DNA from: WHTI01 sp963826105
GTDB taxonomy: Bacteria > Actinomycetota > CADDZG01 > WHSQ01
Assembly (NCBI GenBank): GCA_963826105.1
Contig: CAWGWA010000013.1
Span: forward strand, 509,570-573,569
Direction: 5' to 3'
DNA: 64,000 nucleotides
The notes below the pieces were generated by a model that had not been told where the DNA came from, made no database searches, and saw only the letters and a list, made by a program, of their open reading frames with translations. The first letter of the stretch is position 1, and the number at the start of each line of letters is the position of its first letter. Of the stretch, positions 9,198-20,937 are shown in pieces. A program made the position numbers and the translations under genes.

Positions 9198-10565
9198 TTG
9201 CCGCACATGTGGGGTGGTCGCTTCGGCGCCGGTCCGGATCCTGAGATGTTCGTCCTCACAAGGTCGACCGATGTCGACATCGTGCTGCTCGGTGCCGACG
9301 CGGCCGCGACGAAGGCGCACGCTCGGGTGCTCGCGAAGGCCGTCCTCCTGTCGGCGGATGAAGTGGATGCGATAGATGGAGTGCTCGACGAGCTCGTCCG
9401 GCGGTGGGGGATCGGGGAGCTCCTCCTGGCCCCTGAGGACGAGGACGTTCACTCTCTCGTTGAGCGCACCCTGACCGAGGCACTGGGGGAGACCGGCCGC
9501 AAGGTCCATGCCGGACGCAGCCGCAACGACCTCGTCGCGGCCGACGTGCGTCTCTATAGCAAGGACGCGGCGATCGCCCTCGCCGACGCGGTGAAGGGGT
9601 TGATCACCGCGCTTGCGGACCGGGCCGAGGCACATACCGAGACGGTGATGCCCGGCTTCACCCACGTGCAGCCGGCGCAGCCGATATCGGTCGGTTTCCA
9701 CCTCGCGGCGCACGGCTTCGCTTTCCTCCGGGACCTCTCTCGGATCGAGCGTGCCGGGGGGGCCGCCGATGTGAACGTCCTGGGGGCCGGTGCCCTGGCG
9801 GGCACGACCCTCCCGCTCGATGCCACGATCGCGACCGCGGAACTCGGTTTCGGGGCGACCTTCGACAACGCGATGGATGCGGTTTCCGATAGGGACTTCG
9901 TCTGCGACATGCTTTACGCGACGTCTTTGCTCGGCGTTCATCTGTCGCGCCTCGCGGAGGAGATCGTCCTGTGGGCGTCGCCCGCGTTCGGCTTTGCTCG
10001 GGTCCCCGACGAATGGTCGACCGGCTCGAGCATGATGCCGCAGAAGCGCAACCCCGATATGGCCGAGCTGATCCGGGGCCGCGCCGCGCCGGCGATCGGC
10101 GACCTCACCTCCATGCTGGTGCTCCTCAAAGGACTTCCCTTGGCTTACGACCGCGACCTGCAGGAGGACAAGGAGCTCCTGTTCCGCTCGGTGGATCGGG
10201 CGCTTGGCTGCGTGCAGGGGATGACCGCGATGATCGGGGGCCTGAAGTTCGACGAGGCCCGCCTCGCTGCCGCTGCCGAGAAGGGAGCGATGTGGGCGAC
10301 CGACCTCGCCGAGATCCTCGTAACGCGCGGCGTGCCCTTCAGAGAGGCTCACGAGATCGTCGGCGGTGTGGTCGCAGTGCTCGAGAATTCGGGCACGGTG
10401 CTCGACGATGACCTCCTTGGACGAGTGCACGATGCTTTCGTCCCGGGCGACGCCGTCCTGATCGATCCAGACCGTGGCATGCGGGCCAGGATCTCCCACG
10501 GAGCCACCGCTCCAGCACGTGTCGCCGAACAGATCGAAGCTTTGAGGGATCGGATCAAGTCCTAG
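9198..10565 (+). CDS. argH: Argininosuccinate lyase
   Basis: Cleaves argininosuccinate to arginine and fumarate, the last pathway step. It belongs to the fumarase/aspartase superfamily, with the signature GSSMMPQKRNPD at about residues 275-286 (catalytic Ser loop), AGRSRNDLVA and the HVQPAQPIS segment. It is 455 residues. The TTG at 9198 follows the argG stop immediately; the ATG at 9207 (MWGGRFG) matches the usual N-terminus and is an equally likely start. This ends the arginine operon. I see no clear terminator before the next gene. Confidence 0.96.
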   Translation: MPHMWGGRFGAGPDPEMFVLTRSTDVDIVLLGADAAATKAHARVLAKAVLLSADEVDAIDGVLDELVRRWGIGELLLAPEDEDVHSLVERTLTEALGETGRKVHAGRSRNDLVAADVRLYSKDAAIALADAVKGLITALADRAEAHTETVMPGFTHVQPAQPISVGFHLAAHGFAFLRDLSRIERAGGAADVNVLGAGALAGTTLPLDATIATAELGFGATFDNAMDAVSDRDFVCDMLYATSLLGVHLSRLAEEIVLWASPAFGFARVPDEWSTGSSMMPQKRNPDMAELIRGRAAPAIGDLTSMLVLLKGLPLAYDRDLQEDKELLFRSVDRALGCVQGMTAMIGGLKFDEARLAAAAEKGAMWATDLAEILVTRGVPFREAHEIVGGVVAVLENSGTVLDDDLLGRVHDAFVPGDAVLIDPDRGMRARISHGATAPARVAEQIEALRDRIKS

Positions 10566-10640
10566 CTTCACGGCGATGAGTTTCGGCCCACGTTCCAGTC
10601 TCTATCTACGTCAGATCGGCCCGAACCCGAGGAAGGCATC

Positions 10641-11219
10641 ATGACTACTACATACACCTTCGACGTCTTCTCCAGTCTCGACGGGTACGGCGCCCACAGC
10701 GGAGACTGGGGCGGCTACTGGGGCAAGCAAGGCCCCGAGTTTCTCGAGCGACGCTTCGCCTTGTTCGAGGAGGCGCAGCGGATGGTCTTCGGAGCCAACA
10801 CGTATCGTGCGCACGCGCAGATGCTGGCCAAGAGCGCCGAGGGGGACGAGGTCCGTGACCAATGGGTCATGCGAATGAGGAACCTACCGGCAACGGTCGT
10901 GTCGACGACCCTGGAAGAACCCCTCGACTGGCCGGACGCGACTCTTGTGAGCGGCGACCCCGTCGATGTTGTCGCGCGGCTTAAGGAGGAGTCTGGGGTG
11001 CCGTTGCGCTCGCACGGCAGCCTGTCGTTGAACCGGGCGCTGATGGCCGCCGGTCTGGTCGACCTCGTCCAGGTGACGCTCTTCCCCGTCATCACCGGCC
11101 AGACCGGGGAGGACCCGATCTTCCAGGGAGGGTCCGACTTCGACCTCGAGCTGATCGATCACCGGACGCTCGACCGCAACACCCAAGAGCTCATCTACCG
11201 GCCCACCTTGCATGTTTGA
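10641..11219 (+). CDS. RibD-C/dihydrofolate-reductase-like protein
   Basis: A 192-residue protein of the RibD C-terminal/DHFR-like fold: N-terminal FDVFSSLDGYG, the VFGANTYR segment, and the HGSLSLNRALMAAGLVDLVQ region where NADPH-binding family members carry GS. These proteins are usually annotated as putative reductases of unknown substrate. The ATG at 10641 follows GAGGAAGG. It stands alone between argH and the rRNA promoter. A distant relative lies at 15207 on the other side of the rRNA genes. Confidence 0.8.
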   Translation: MTTTYTFDVFSSLDGYGAHSGDWGGYWGKQGPEFLERRFALFEEAQRMVFGANTYRAHAQMLAKSAEGDEVRDQWVMRMRNLPATVVSTTLEEPLDWPDATLVSGDPVDVVARLKEESGVPLRSHGSLSLNRALMAAGLVDLVQVTLFPVITGQTGEDPIFQGGSDFDLELIDHRTLDRNTQELIYRPTLHV

Positions 11220-11261
11220 CACTCCCCGGATCCGAAGTCTGGAGCCAACCTCTCACCCGAG

Positions 11262-11290
11262 TTGACCGCCTCCCCAGGCGTGGCTAGAAT
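11262..11290 (+). promoter_or_regulatory. Sigma-70-type promoter for the 23S-5S operon
   Basis: TTGACC (11262-11267), 17 bases, TAGAAT (11285-11290). Transcription would start near 11297, directly at the left arm of the predicted 23S processing stem (11298-11309), which supports this being the rRNA promoter. Confidence 0.75.
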
Positions 11291-11297
11291 GCGTGAG

Positions 11298-11309
11298 CTG
11301 TTCAGGACG
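11298..11309 (+). other. Left arm of 23S precursor processing stem
   Basis: CTGTTCAGGACG here is perfectly complementary to CGTCCTGAACAG at 14921-14932, just beyond the 23S 3' end. A long helix bracketing 23S is the classic RNase III processing stem, so the transcript must run from near 11297 past 14932. Confidence 0.75.
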
Positions 11310-11388
11310 AGAAAGGAATCGATCCTTGCTGAAGACCCATGGGGAGTGCCTCTAGCTCGGTCAACGCGACCACGCACGAGGTACACGC

Positions 11389-11421
11389 CCGCCGGCAGAA
11401 GCTCAGCCGGCGGATTTTTTT
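11389..11421 (+). terminator. Terminator-like hairpin inside the rRNA leader
   Basis: An 8-bp perfect stem, CCGCCGGC (11389-11396) with GCCGGCGG (11406-11413), a 9-nt loop, then A and seven T. By form it is a textbook intrinsic terminator, yet it lies between the rRNA promoter and the 23S gene. It could be a leader attenuator requiring antitermination, or end a separate small RNA of about 120 nt. Confidence 0.65.
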
Positions 11422-11500
11422 GCCCCAGAAACGCCTTCAGGTCAGGGGAGATCCTTCCTCAGAAGCACCTTGGAAACTCCATAGCGAGCGCGAGCATCTA

Positions 11501-14881
<3,381 letters not shown>

Positions 14882-14920
14882 CTCGCGCTCGCTCTGGAGC
14901 GTTCAAGGTTGTTTCTTGAG

Positions 14921-14932
14921 CGTCCTGAACAG
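14921..14932 (+). other. Right arm of 23S precursor processing stem
   Basis: CGTCCTGAACAG, the perfect complement of the leader segment at 11298-11309, located in the 23S-5S spacer. Together they would close a helix around precursor 23S. Confidence 0.75.
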
Positions 14933-14972
14933 GGCACCAGTCTCTTTCGAGAGACACATGACAATCGAATAG

Positions 14973-15090
14973 TTTTCGGTGGCTATAGCGGAGGGGTCAC
15001 ACCTGGCTCCATTCCGAACCCAGCAGTTAAGCCCTCCAGCGCCGATGGTACTGCCCTGGAGACGGGGTGGGAGAGTAGGACGCCGCCGGA
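14973..15090 (+). rRNA. rrf: 5S ribosomal RNA
   Basis: About 118 nt with the standard blocks CGGTGGCTATAGCGGAGGGG, CATTCCGAACCCAGCAGTTA, AGCGCCGATGGTACT and GGGAGAGTAGGACGCCGCCG; the ends pair (CGGTGG with CCGCCG). It is about 90 nt downstream of 23S in the same transcript. Ends are approximate. Confidence 0.96.
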
Positions 15091-15102
15091 TTTTTCCTAG
15101 GA

Positions 15103-15128
15103 GAAGCCGCCTTTCGGGGCGGCTTCTT
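15103..15128 (+). terminator. Terminator of the 23S-5S operon
   Basis: GAAGCCGCC (15103-15111) pairs perfectly with GGCGGCTTC (15118-15126) around a short loop, followed by a weak T-rich TTCG. Its position directly after 5S supports the call. Confidence 0.75.
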
Positions 15129-15206
15129 CGCGTTCGAACGACCGATGAGATTCGCGCCTCGGGACGGTCATAAGAGAAGGCTCACCACGACAGAAGGGGC
15201 GAACCC

Positions 15207-15824
15207 ATGAAGCTGACGACCACCACGAACGTCTCCGTGGACGGAGTGATGCAGGGGCTCGGGGGGCCGGATGAGGATCGCAGGGGCGGTTTCGAGCGCG
15301 GCGGATGGGCCCTCCCGCTGTTCAACGTCGACGTCGAGGGCACGGATTACCTCAGCCAGGTCTACGCGCGCGCCGACGCGTTCCTCTTCGGCCGGCGGAC
15401 CTACGAGATCTTCGCCGGGTCGTGGGGCGCGTGGCCGGATCCGGGTGACAGCCCGATCTGGACGGCATTGAACACACGGCCTAAGTACGTGGCATCGACC
15501 ACGCTCACCGACCCGCAGTGGGCGGACACGACCGTCCTCTCGGGAGAGCTAGCACTGGACATCGCCGAACTGAAAGCCACGCCGGGGGGTGAGCTGCAGG
15601 TGCACGGCAGCGGCGCGCTGGTTCGCTGGCTGCTCGACAACGAACTGGTCGACGAGATCACCCTGCTCACCTATCCCATGGTCATCGGCCAGGGCACGCG
15701 GCTGTTCCCCGACAGCGGCACTGACTCAGCGCTTGAGCTGGTCGATTCGCGCGCCACCTCGAAGGGCGTAACGATCCAGGTCTACCGGCCCACCGGGCGC
15801 CCGGAGTACGCAACCGCAGACTGA
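15207..15824 (+). CDS. RibD-C/dihydrofolate-reductase family protein
   Basis: 205 residues with the common features of actinobacterial DHFR-family proteins: N-terminal TTTTNVSVDGVMQG, FGRRTYEIFAGSW, KYVASTTL, then ELQVHGSGALVRWLLDNELVDE and YPMVIGQGTRLF. The fold is that of NADPH-dependent RibD-C reductases; the substrate is unknown. The ATG at 15207 follows AGAAGG. It shares fold and layout with the gene at 10641 but low sequence identity, so the two are not a recent duplication. Confidence 0.85.
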   Translation: MKLTTTTNVSVDGVMQGLGGPDEDRRGGFERGGWALPLFNVDVEGTDYLSQVYARADAFLFGRRTYEIFAGSWGAWPDPGDSPIWTALNTRPKYVASTTLTDPQWADTTVLSGELALDIAELKATPGGELQVHGSGALVRWLLDNELVDEITLLTYPMVIGQGTRLFPDSGTDSALELVDSRATSKGVTIQVYRPTGRPEYATAD

Positions 15825-15911
15825 TGCAGGTGTCTTGATTTCGACGTCCAACCTCCCCACAAGCGAGCCAGCCCGCTCGCTCATGTCCGATTAGTGGGGA
15901 GGAACCCTGCA

Positions 15912-16094
15912 ATGAAGCGTGTTCGATCCATCCTGGCGGCCGTGGCCGTGTTCTCGTCGCTTTGGGTCGTAGCCCCGAGCCCGGCCAGTGCCTGCGACAA
16001 GAACCCGTGCCAGCCCGTGTGTCACATAAACCCGCCGGCGGTGCACGAGAACGGGACGGTCACGATCGACGACCTGATCGAGTGCTACTACTAG
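15912..16094 (+). CDS. Small secreted cysteine-containing protein
   Basis: A 60-residue protein with a clear signal peptide (MKRVRSILAAVAVFSSLWVVA, Ala-rich cleavage region near ASA). The mature part is about 33 residues and has Cys in CDKNPCQPVCHINPP plus one near the C-terminus. The ATG at 15912 follows GGGGAGGA with good spacing. No family recognised. An 8-bp GC-rich hairpin (16122-16142) follows, without a T run. Confidence 0.6.
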   Translation: MKRVRSILAAVAVFSSLWVVAPSPASACDKNPCQPVCHINPPAVHENGTVTIDDLIECYY

Positions 16095-16121
16095 GCTGAA
16101 CCAAGCGGACCACCCTGAACC

Positions 16122-16142
16122 TGGGGCCCCTACGGGGGCCCC
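16122..16142 (+). terminator. GC-rich hairpin after the small secreted gene
   Basis: GGGGCCCC, TACG, GGGGCCCC: a very stable stem lacking a U tract. It may act as a weak or factor-assisted terminator before the TPR gene. Confidence 0.4.
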
Positions 16143-16166
16143 GAAGCGCGCGGGTAGGGTGGTGCG

Positions 16167-16910
16167 ATGGCAACGGAACGCGGTCGAGCGCGCAGCAAGG
16201 GCTACCAGGGAAAGCCCAAACCCGAGCGAGACCGGCGTGACCGGGGGGCTCCGCGAGACGAGTCTCCGAGCAATCGGGAAGCGGCCCATCTCTCCAAGGC
16301 GATCCTTGGCGAGCTCCAGGCAACCGCCCGCCCGGGCAAGGCCGACGATCTCGTCCGGGTCTTTGGCCAGGCGGCGCAGGCGTTCCTCGAGGAGGACTAC
16401 GCCGAGGCGATCCGTCTTGGCGAGCAGTCGAAGCAGATGGCGTTGCGCTCGGCGAGCGTCAGAGAGGTTCTCGGCCTCGCCTACTACCGGACCGGTAAGT
16501 GGAGCGAGACGGTGCGCGAGATCTCCACGTTCCGTCGCATCGCCGGTAGCCAAGAGCAGAACCACGTTCTGGCCGACGCTTACCGCGCACTGAAGAAGTC
16601 GGACAAGGCCCTCGATCTCGTCGACATGGTCGAGAAGGGCAAGGTCGACGAGCAGGTCTTCTTCGAGGCCCAGATCGTGGCCGCCGGCGCACTTGCCGAT
16701 ATGGGGGAGCTCGACCGGGCGATCGCGCGCCTCGAAGGTCTCGACCTGCGACCCTCGGTGGCGCGTGACCATCACCTCCGGACCTGGTACGTGCTCGCCG
16801 ATCTCCTCGAACGGCGCGGCCGTTACACCCAGGCGAAGGAGCTGTTCGAAGCGGTCGCCGGAGCCGATCCAGAGGTGACCGACGCTCCCGAACGGGCCGC
16901 TCGTTTGTAA
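16167..16910 (+). CDS. Tetratricopeptide-repeat protein
   Basis: 247 residues. The first 45 are basic and disordered (many R/K/E/G); the rest is helical with TPR-like repeats such as AFLEEDYAEAIRLGEQSKQM, LGLAYYRTGKWSETVREI, DAYRALKKSDKALDLVDM and LADLLERRGRYTQAKELFEAV. It is probably a cytoplasmic protein-interaction scaffold; no partner is evident. The charged N-terminus might bind nucleic acid, but that is speculation. The ATG at 16167 lies 25 bases after the GC hairpin. Confidence 0.75.
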   Translation: MATERGRARSKGYQGKPKPERDRRDRGAPRDESPSNREAAHLSKAILGELQATARPGKADDLVRVFGQAAQAFLEEDYAEAIRLGEQSKQMALRSASVREVLGLAYYRTGKWSETVREISTFRRIAGSQEQNHVLADAYRALKKSDKALDLVDMVEKGKVDEQVFFEAQIVAAGALADMGELDRAIARLEGLDLRPSVARDHHLRTWYVLADLLERRGRYTQAKELFEAVAGADPEVTDAPERAARL

Positions 16911-16997
16911 CTACGCATAACGTCGTAGTCGGTATGCGACTAAAGTCTAATTCGTCCCCTGTAAGTTCTTGGCGCGCTTCGCTACCTTCAACGAACC

Positions 16998-17279
16998 ATG
17001 AGCATGGCGGTAGCAGCACGCACGGGGCGCACCCTTTACGAGGCGATCTGTTGGTCGCTGATCACTGCCGCGCTCGTAGTCCTTCTGGGGTTCATGGGCG
17101 TCGCGATGGCCGACGATCTATCCAAGCGAGGGACCTCGAGCTGCCGTAAGGCATTCGGCCTCGAGCGCGGCGGCGGCATCCACAAACAGATAAACAAGGA
17201 GTTCTCGTTCAGCCCGCTCGGCTGGAAGTGCACCTACGAAGCCGACACCGGCCGCATGCGCTCGTTCGTCAAGCTCTAA
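16998..17279 (+). CDS. Small membrane-anchored or secreted protein
   Basis: 93 residues with one hydrophobic segment (about residues 18-37, SLITAALVVLLGFMGVAMA) that could be a signal peptide ending at AMA or an anchor. The rest is short and hydrophilic with two Cys (SSCRKAF and WKCTYE) that could form a disulfide. No known family. It is convergent with the MBL hydrolase, overlapping it by 4 bases (17276-17279). Confidence 0.55.
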   Translation: MSMAVAARTGRTLYEAICWSLITAALVVLLGFMGVAMADDLSKRGTSSCRKAFGLERGGGIHKQINKEFSFSPLGWKCTYEADTGRMRSFVKL

Positions 17280-18178
17280 CCCTTCGCCTTTCGGTCGAGG
17301 TAGCGCACGTAACCCCAGGTGTTCATCCGGTACGACGTCGTCTGCTCCATGCGATCGATCGCTTCCGGCGTGAGCCGGCCCCCGAGTGCATCTTCGGCCT
17401 GCTTCTGAACCTCGGCAGCGATGGCGTCGAGATCGTCGGAGCGGGTGCGTGCTTCCTTTACCCACTCCTCCCACGATCTGACCGCGGCGATCGCCTCGTC
17501 GCAAACCTCGTCGACGGGTTGCGGTTCATGCGAGCCGAAGTGCGTCAGCCACATCTCCGTCGGGCGCAGTGACCGGATCCTCTCGATCGATGCGATGTCG
17601 TCCTCGAGGTCGAACTCCGGAGGAGGGGTTGCGGGTCGCACGACGCCGACATCGCTCAACCTGACACCCATCGCGTCGCCGGTGAAGGCGATCCCGGTGG
17701 CATCGTCGAGGTAGGTGTGGTGGTGACGCGTGTGGCCCGGTGTGTCGATCGCGGTCAACTTCCGGCCCCCGAGATCGATCTCGTCTCCGTCCTTCAGGCT
17801 AGTGATGCGGTCGGGGTCGATGGGATCCATGCCGCCCCAGAGTTCCTCCATCTTGTCGCCGTAGATGCGTGCCGCGCTGGACCACAACTTGGTTGGATCC
17901 GCGAGGTGCGGAGCTCCGACCTCATGGACCGCGATGCGCGCCTTCGGGAAATGCTGAGCCAGGGTCCCGGCCGCTCCCGCATGATCGAGATGGATATGCG
18001 TGACGACCAGCCAATCGGGCTCCGCTCCGGCATCGGCGAGTCCCTTGAGGACGTGATCGACGGATGACTTGGGCCCCGTCTCGACCAATGCAGTGAGTTC
18101 GTTCCCACGCACGACGAAGCATCCGGTGATGCCCGGTCGGCCGTGCATCTGGGTGTCGATCAGGATCGGTCGGTCCAT
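17276..18178 (-). CDS. Metallo-beta-lactamase-fold hydrolase
   Basis: 300 residues with the MBL metal site THIHLDHAG (HxHxDH), the later His in GHTRHHH, FTGDAMG (bridging Asp) and THFGSHE. This layout is that of glyoxalase-II-like and lactonase-like hydrolases; the substrate cannot be named. I chose the ATG at 18178 (MDRPILIDTQM), which begins at the first conserved strand; the open frame continues upstream through the divergent kinase gene but without resemblance. It is divergent from the lipid kinase with 48 bases between starts. Confidence 0.85.
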   Translation of the reverse strand: MDRPILIDTQMHGRPGITGCFVVRGNELTALVETGPKSSVDHVLKGLADAGAEPDWLVVTHIHLDHAGAAGTLAQHFPKARIAVHEVGAPHLADPTKLWSSAARIYGDKMEELWGGMDPIDPDRITSLKDGDEIDLGGRKLTAIDTPGHTRHHHTYLDDATGIAFTGDAMGVRLSDVGVVRPATPPPEFDLEDDIASIERIRSLRPTEMWLTHFGSHEPQPVDEVCDEAIAAVRSWEEWVKEARTRSDDLDAIAAEVQKQAEDALGGRLTPEAIDRMEQTTSYRMNTWGYVRYLDRKAKG

Positions 18179-18226
18179 CGGTCGGGCCTCCTCGCGGGGC
18201 GGTTGGCAGGGGATACGGTTGGTGAG

Positions 18227-19142
18227 ATGTCCGCTTCCGAACGACCACCGGCCGTCCTGATCGTCAACCCTAACGCGGGGCGGATGCCCGAGAAGGAACG
18301 GGCCGCGGTCGTCGAGTCGCTCTCCCAGAGATTCGCACTCGAGGTCCTCGGGACGACCGAGCGAGAGGACGGGATCGCCCTCGGCGCGCACGCGGCTGAC
18401 AACGGGGCTCCTCTTGTCATCGCCTACGGAGGCGACGGGCACGTGAACGAAGTCGTCAACGGGATCGCCGGTTCGGCGTCTGCTTTGGGGATCATCCCGG
18501 GAGGCACGATGAACGTTCTGGCCCGGGCGTTGAACATCCCTCTGGATCCACTGGAGGCGATCGATCACCTGATGGGCAAGCTCGACGGTGAACCACGGAT
18601 GCTCTCCCTGGGTCAGATGGACGGCCGATACTTCACCTCGTCGGCCGGTTGTGGTTTCGACGCCGAGGCCGCCGAGCGCGTCGAGGAGTACCTGAACTCG
18701 AAGCGCCGGTTCGGCCAGATGTACTTCTTCTGGAGCGCGTTCCGCGTCCTCGCGGGGACCTACCGGCACAGGAATCCATCCATGGTCCTGCACGGTGAGT
18801 TCGGCGACGTCCCCGTCGCCATGGCGATCGCATGCAAGGCGGGTCCCTATGCGTACTTCGCCGGCCGTCCGATCGATCTCGCGCCCGAGGTCTCAATCGA
18901 TGCCGGGCTCGATGTCTTCGCCCTCAAGCGGATGCGTATCGAGGCATTGCCGTTCTACGTCCTGCGCGTGATCACCGACCGCGGTCTCGTCACACGGAGA
19001 TGCCTTCTATCAGCACGACCTCGACAAGTTCGAGCTCACCGCGGATGAGCCCTTCAGCCGGCACGTCGACGGGGAGCCCCTGGGCCGGTCGACCTCGGCC
19101 AGCTTCACCTTCGTGAAGGACGTGTTGAGGATCCGCGCGTGA
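18227..19142 (+). CDS. Diacylglycerol/lipid kinase family protein (one frameshift)
   Basis: DAGK-catalytic family: LIVNPNAGRMPEKER, AYGGDGHVNEVVNG and IPGGTMNVLARALNIP form the nucleotide-binding region. The usual GGDGT is GGDGH here. The C-terminus continues after a frame change near 18995 with the family ending DEPFSRHVDGEPLG...VLRIRA. Repaired length is about 304 residues. Members phosphorylate diacylglycerol, sphingoid bases or other lipids; the substrate is not predictable. The start ATG 18227 has GGTGAG upstream. The stop overlaps the next gene's GTG. Confidence 0.85.
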
Positions 19143-19645
19143 GCGTGCTCCTCGTCGGGTTCGAGGGCGAGGAGGCATCGGCGGTCATCCGCAGGCTCCT
19201 CGGTCAAGGCGACCAGGTACGCCTCGTGGAGCCGGATCGGTTCGCAGCGCAGACATGGAGGGACCACGGAGCATTCGTTGCCGCCGGTGATCCGGCCGAC
19301 GATGATCTGATCGAGCGAGCGGCCTACGAGGCGCGCACGGTCGTCCTGTTCGATCGCGCTCGTCCCGGTGTCGTCGAGGCCGTCATCGCGGGAGCGCGTG
19401 TGGCGGGTGTCGGACGGATCGTGGTGGTCACCGGCGACGGTGGGGGAGAGACGGCGTCAACGCTGGTCGCGAGCGGTTTCTCGCACGTGATCGTGGTGCT
19501 TCCGAAGAAGTCGCTGCTCGGCCGGGACCGGATCACGCCGGAGCGCCTCGCTGAGGCGATCGACGCGGCCGACGACCTCGCGGGCGAGCCTCGACTGACG
19601 GTCGACCTCGGCGCCGACTCGGGGTGGACGGAGCTGGGGCTCTAG
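19139..19645 (+). CDS. Rossmann-fold NAD(P)-binding-like protein
   Basis: 168 residues resembling a short nucleotide-binding domain: MSVLLVGFEGEEASAVIRRL, then alternating strands and helices (RTVVLFDRARPGVVEAVIAG, RIVVVTGDGG, HVIVVLPKKSLLG). It is similar to TrkA-N or NmrA-type domains but the glycine motif is not classical (GFEGEE). Translationally coupled to the lipid kinase (4-base overlap). Function unknown. Confidence 0.55.
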   Translation: MSVLLVGFEGEEASAVIRRLLGQGDQVRLVEPDRFAAQTWRDHGAFVAAGDPADDDLIERAAYEARTVVLFDRARPGVVEAVIAGARVAGVGRIVVVTGDGGGETASTLVASGFSHVIVVLPKKSLLGRDRITPERLAEAIDAADDLAGEPRLTVDLGADSGWTELGL

Positions 19646-20883
19646 TTCTCCAGGGAGCGGAACACGAGACCGGTGATGGCCTTGGGCCAGAAGTAGCTGG
19701 CTTTCTGCGGCATCCGCTCGCCGGCGCTGGCGACATCGATGACGTCTGTGGCGCTCGGGGGACGGAGGAGAACGCCGGCGGTCCACCCTTCTTCCTTCAT
19801 CAGCCGCTCGACCTCGTCGGTCTCGCGGGTGAACACCATCTGCGGCGGTCCGTCGGGGAACATGCGCGGGATCACGACCTCGTGCAGGGCGACGACGTCG
19901 AGCCTCCGCCAGGCCTCGGCTCGGTCTCCGGTCGTCTCTGTGACCTGCTCGGCCGACAACTCGACCAGCACGTCACCATCGGGGAACCGGAACACCAGCG
20001 GATGATCCGCTCCGGACGCATCCTGTGCGACAACGGATTCGTCACGACCGAGTTCCTTACCCCCGAACTCGTCGATCAGCCGAGACTTCACCGCCGCCGG
20101 CTCCTCGTCAACGTTGATCGCGCGATGGAAGGCGGCCACGACCAGGCCTTCGATGTCGGCATCGACGCAGAAGCACAGGACGGCGTCGTGTCCTCCCGGC
20201 TCGCCGGCACGCTCGCGGTGATAGGCCAGCGCGGTTTCGTAGCGGTGGTGCCCATCGGCGATCACGAGTGGTCCGTCGGCGAGGCCTCCAGCGAGCATCT
20301 CGGTTTCGCCGGGGGCGGAGATCTTCCACATCCGGTGAAGGGTGCCGGAGTCGTCTGCGAAGCGAACCTCCGGCGGTCGGTGTTCGAGGGAGTCGAGGAA
20401 CGGCGCCAGCGCACCGCCGCCCCGGTAGATCGCGTAGATGGGGGAGATGTTGACCGGGCACGCGCGGATCAGGGCCAGGCGGTCCTCGATCGGCCCCGGC
20501 ATCGTTCGCTCGTGGGGAAGAACGCCGGCACCCTCGCCGAACTCCTCGAGTACGAGTCCGCCCATTACTCCGGCGACCCGGCCCCTGGTTCCGTCGGGGA
20601 GCTCGTAATCCTGTCGGTAGACGTAGAGGGAGGGGGCGTCATCGGCGGCGAGTACGCCATCATCGAGCCAGGCCCGGAACTGTTCGGCCGCCTTCCGGTA
20701 GCGATCGACCTTGTCTTCTGCATCCGAGAAGGGCAGCTCGATCCTCACGGCATTGTGTGGGTTCAGCTCGTGGAGCCGTTTCTGCTCCTCCGGGGAGATG
20801 ACGTCGTAAGGGGGGCACACGATCGGCTTGAGGGTGTCCTCGGCCGCGTAGCGCACGCCCCTGAAGGGTCTGATCTCCGGCAT
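19642..20883 (-). CDS. DUF1015 family protein
   Basis: 413 residues, a full-length DUF1015 member: MPEIRPFRGVRYA, VCPPYDVISPEEQ, YVYRQDY, GVLPHERTMPGPIEDRL, LVIADGHHRYETALAY and the C-terminal KASYFWPKAITGLVF. The conserved DGHHR and HERT motifs suggest an enzyme active site, but the reaction is unknown to me. The ATG at 20883 begins the conserved N-terminus. Divergent from kynA, with 54 bases between starts; convergent with the Rossmann gene by a CTAG overlap. Confidence 0.9.
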   Translation of the reverse strand: MPEIRPFRGVRYAAEDTLKPIVCPPYDVISPEEQKRLHELNPHNAVRIELPFSDAEDKVDRYRKAAEQFRAWLDDGVLAADDAPSLYVYRQDYELPDGTRGRVAGVMGGLVLEEFGEGAGVLPHERTMPGPIEDRLALIRACPVNISPIYAIYRGGGALAPFLDSLEHRPPEVRFADDSGTLHRMWKISAPGETEMLAGGLADGPLVIADGHHRYETALAYHRERAGEPGGHDAVLCFCVDADIEGLVVAAFHRAINVDEEPAAVKSRLIDEFGGKELGRDESVVAQDASGADHPLVFRFPDGDVLVELSAEQVTETTGDRAEAWRRLDVVALHEVVIPRMFPDGPPQMVFTRETDEVERLMKEEGWTAGVLLRPPSATDVIDVASAGERMPQKASYFWPKAITGLVFRSLEN

Positions 20884-20937
20884 GCGCGCATGATAACGGC
20901 GGCCTGAGGCGGGCCCGGAACGGTTACCCTCCGAAAC

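Noticed and set aside
8982..10571. A 529-codon open frame antisense to argH
   Set aside because: Shadow of argH; low-complexity R/H/E-rich translation without motifs.
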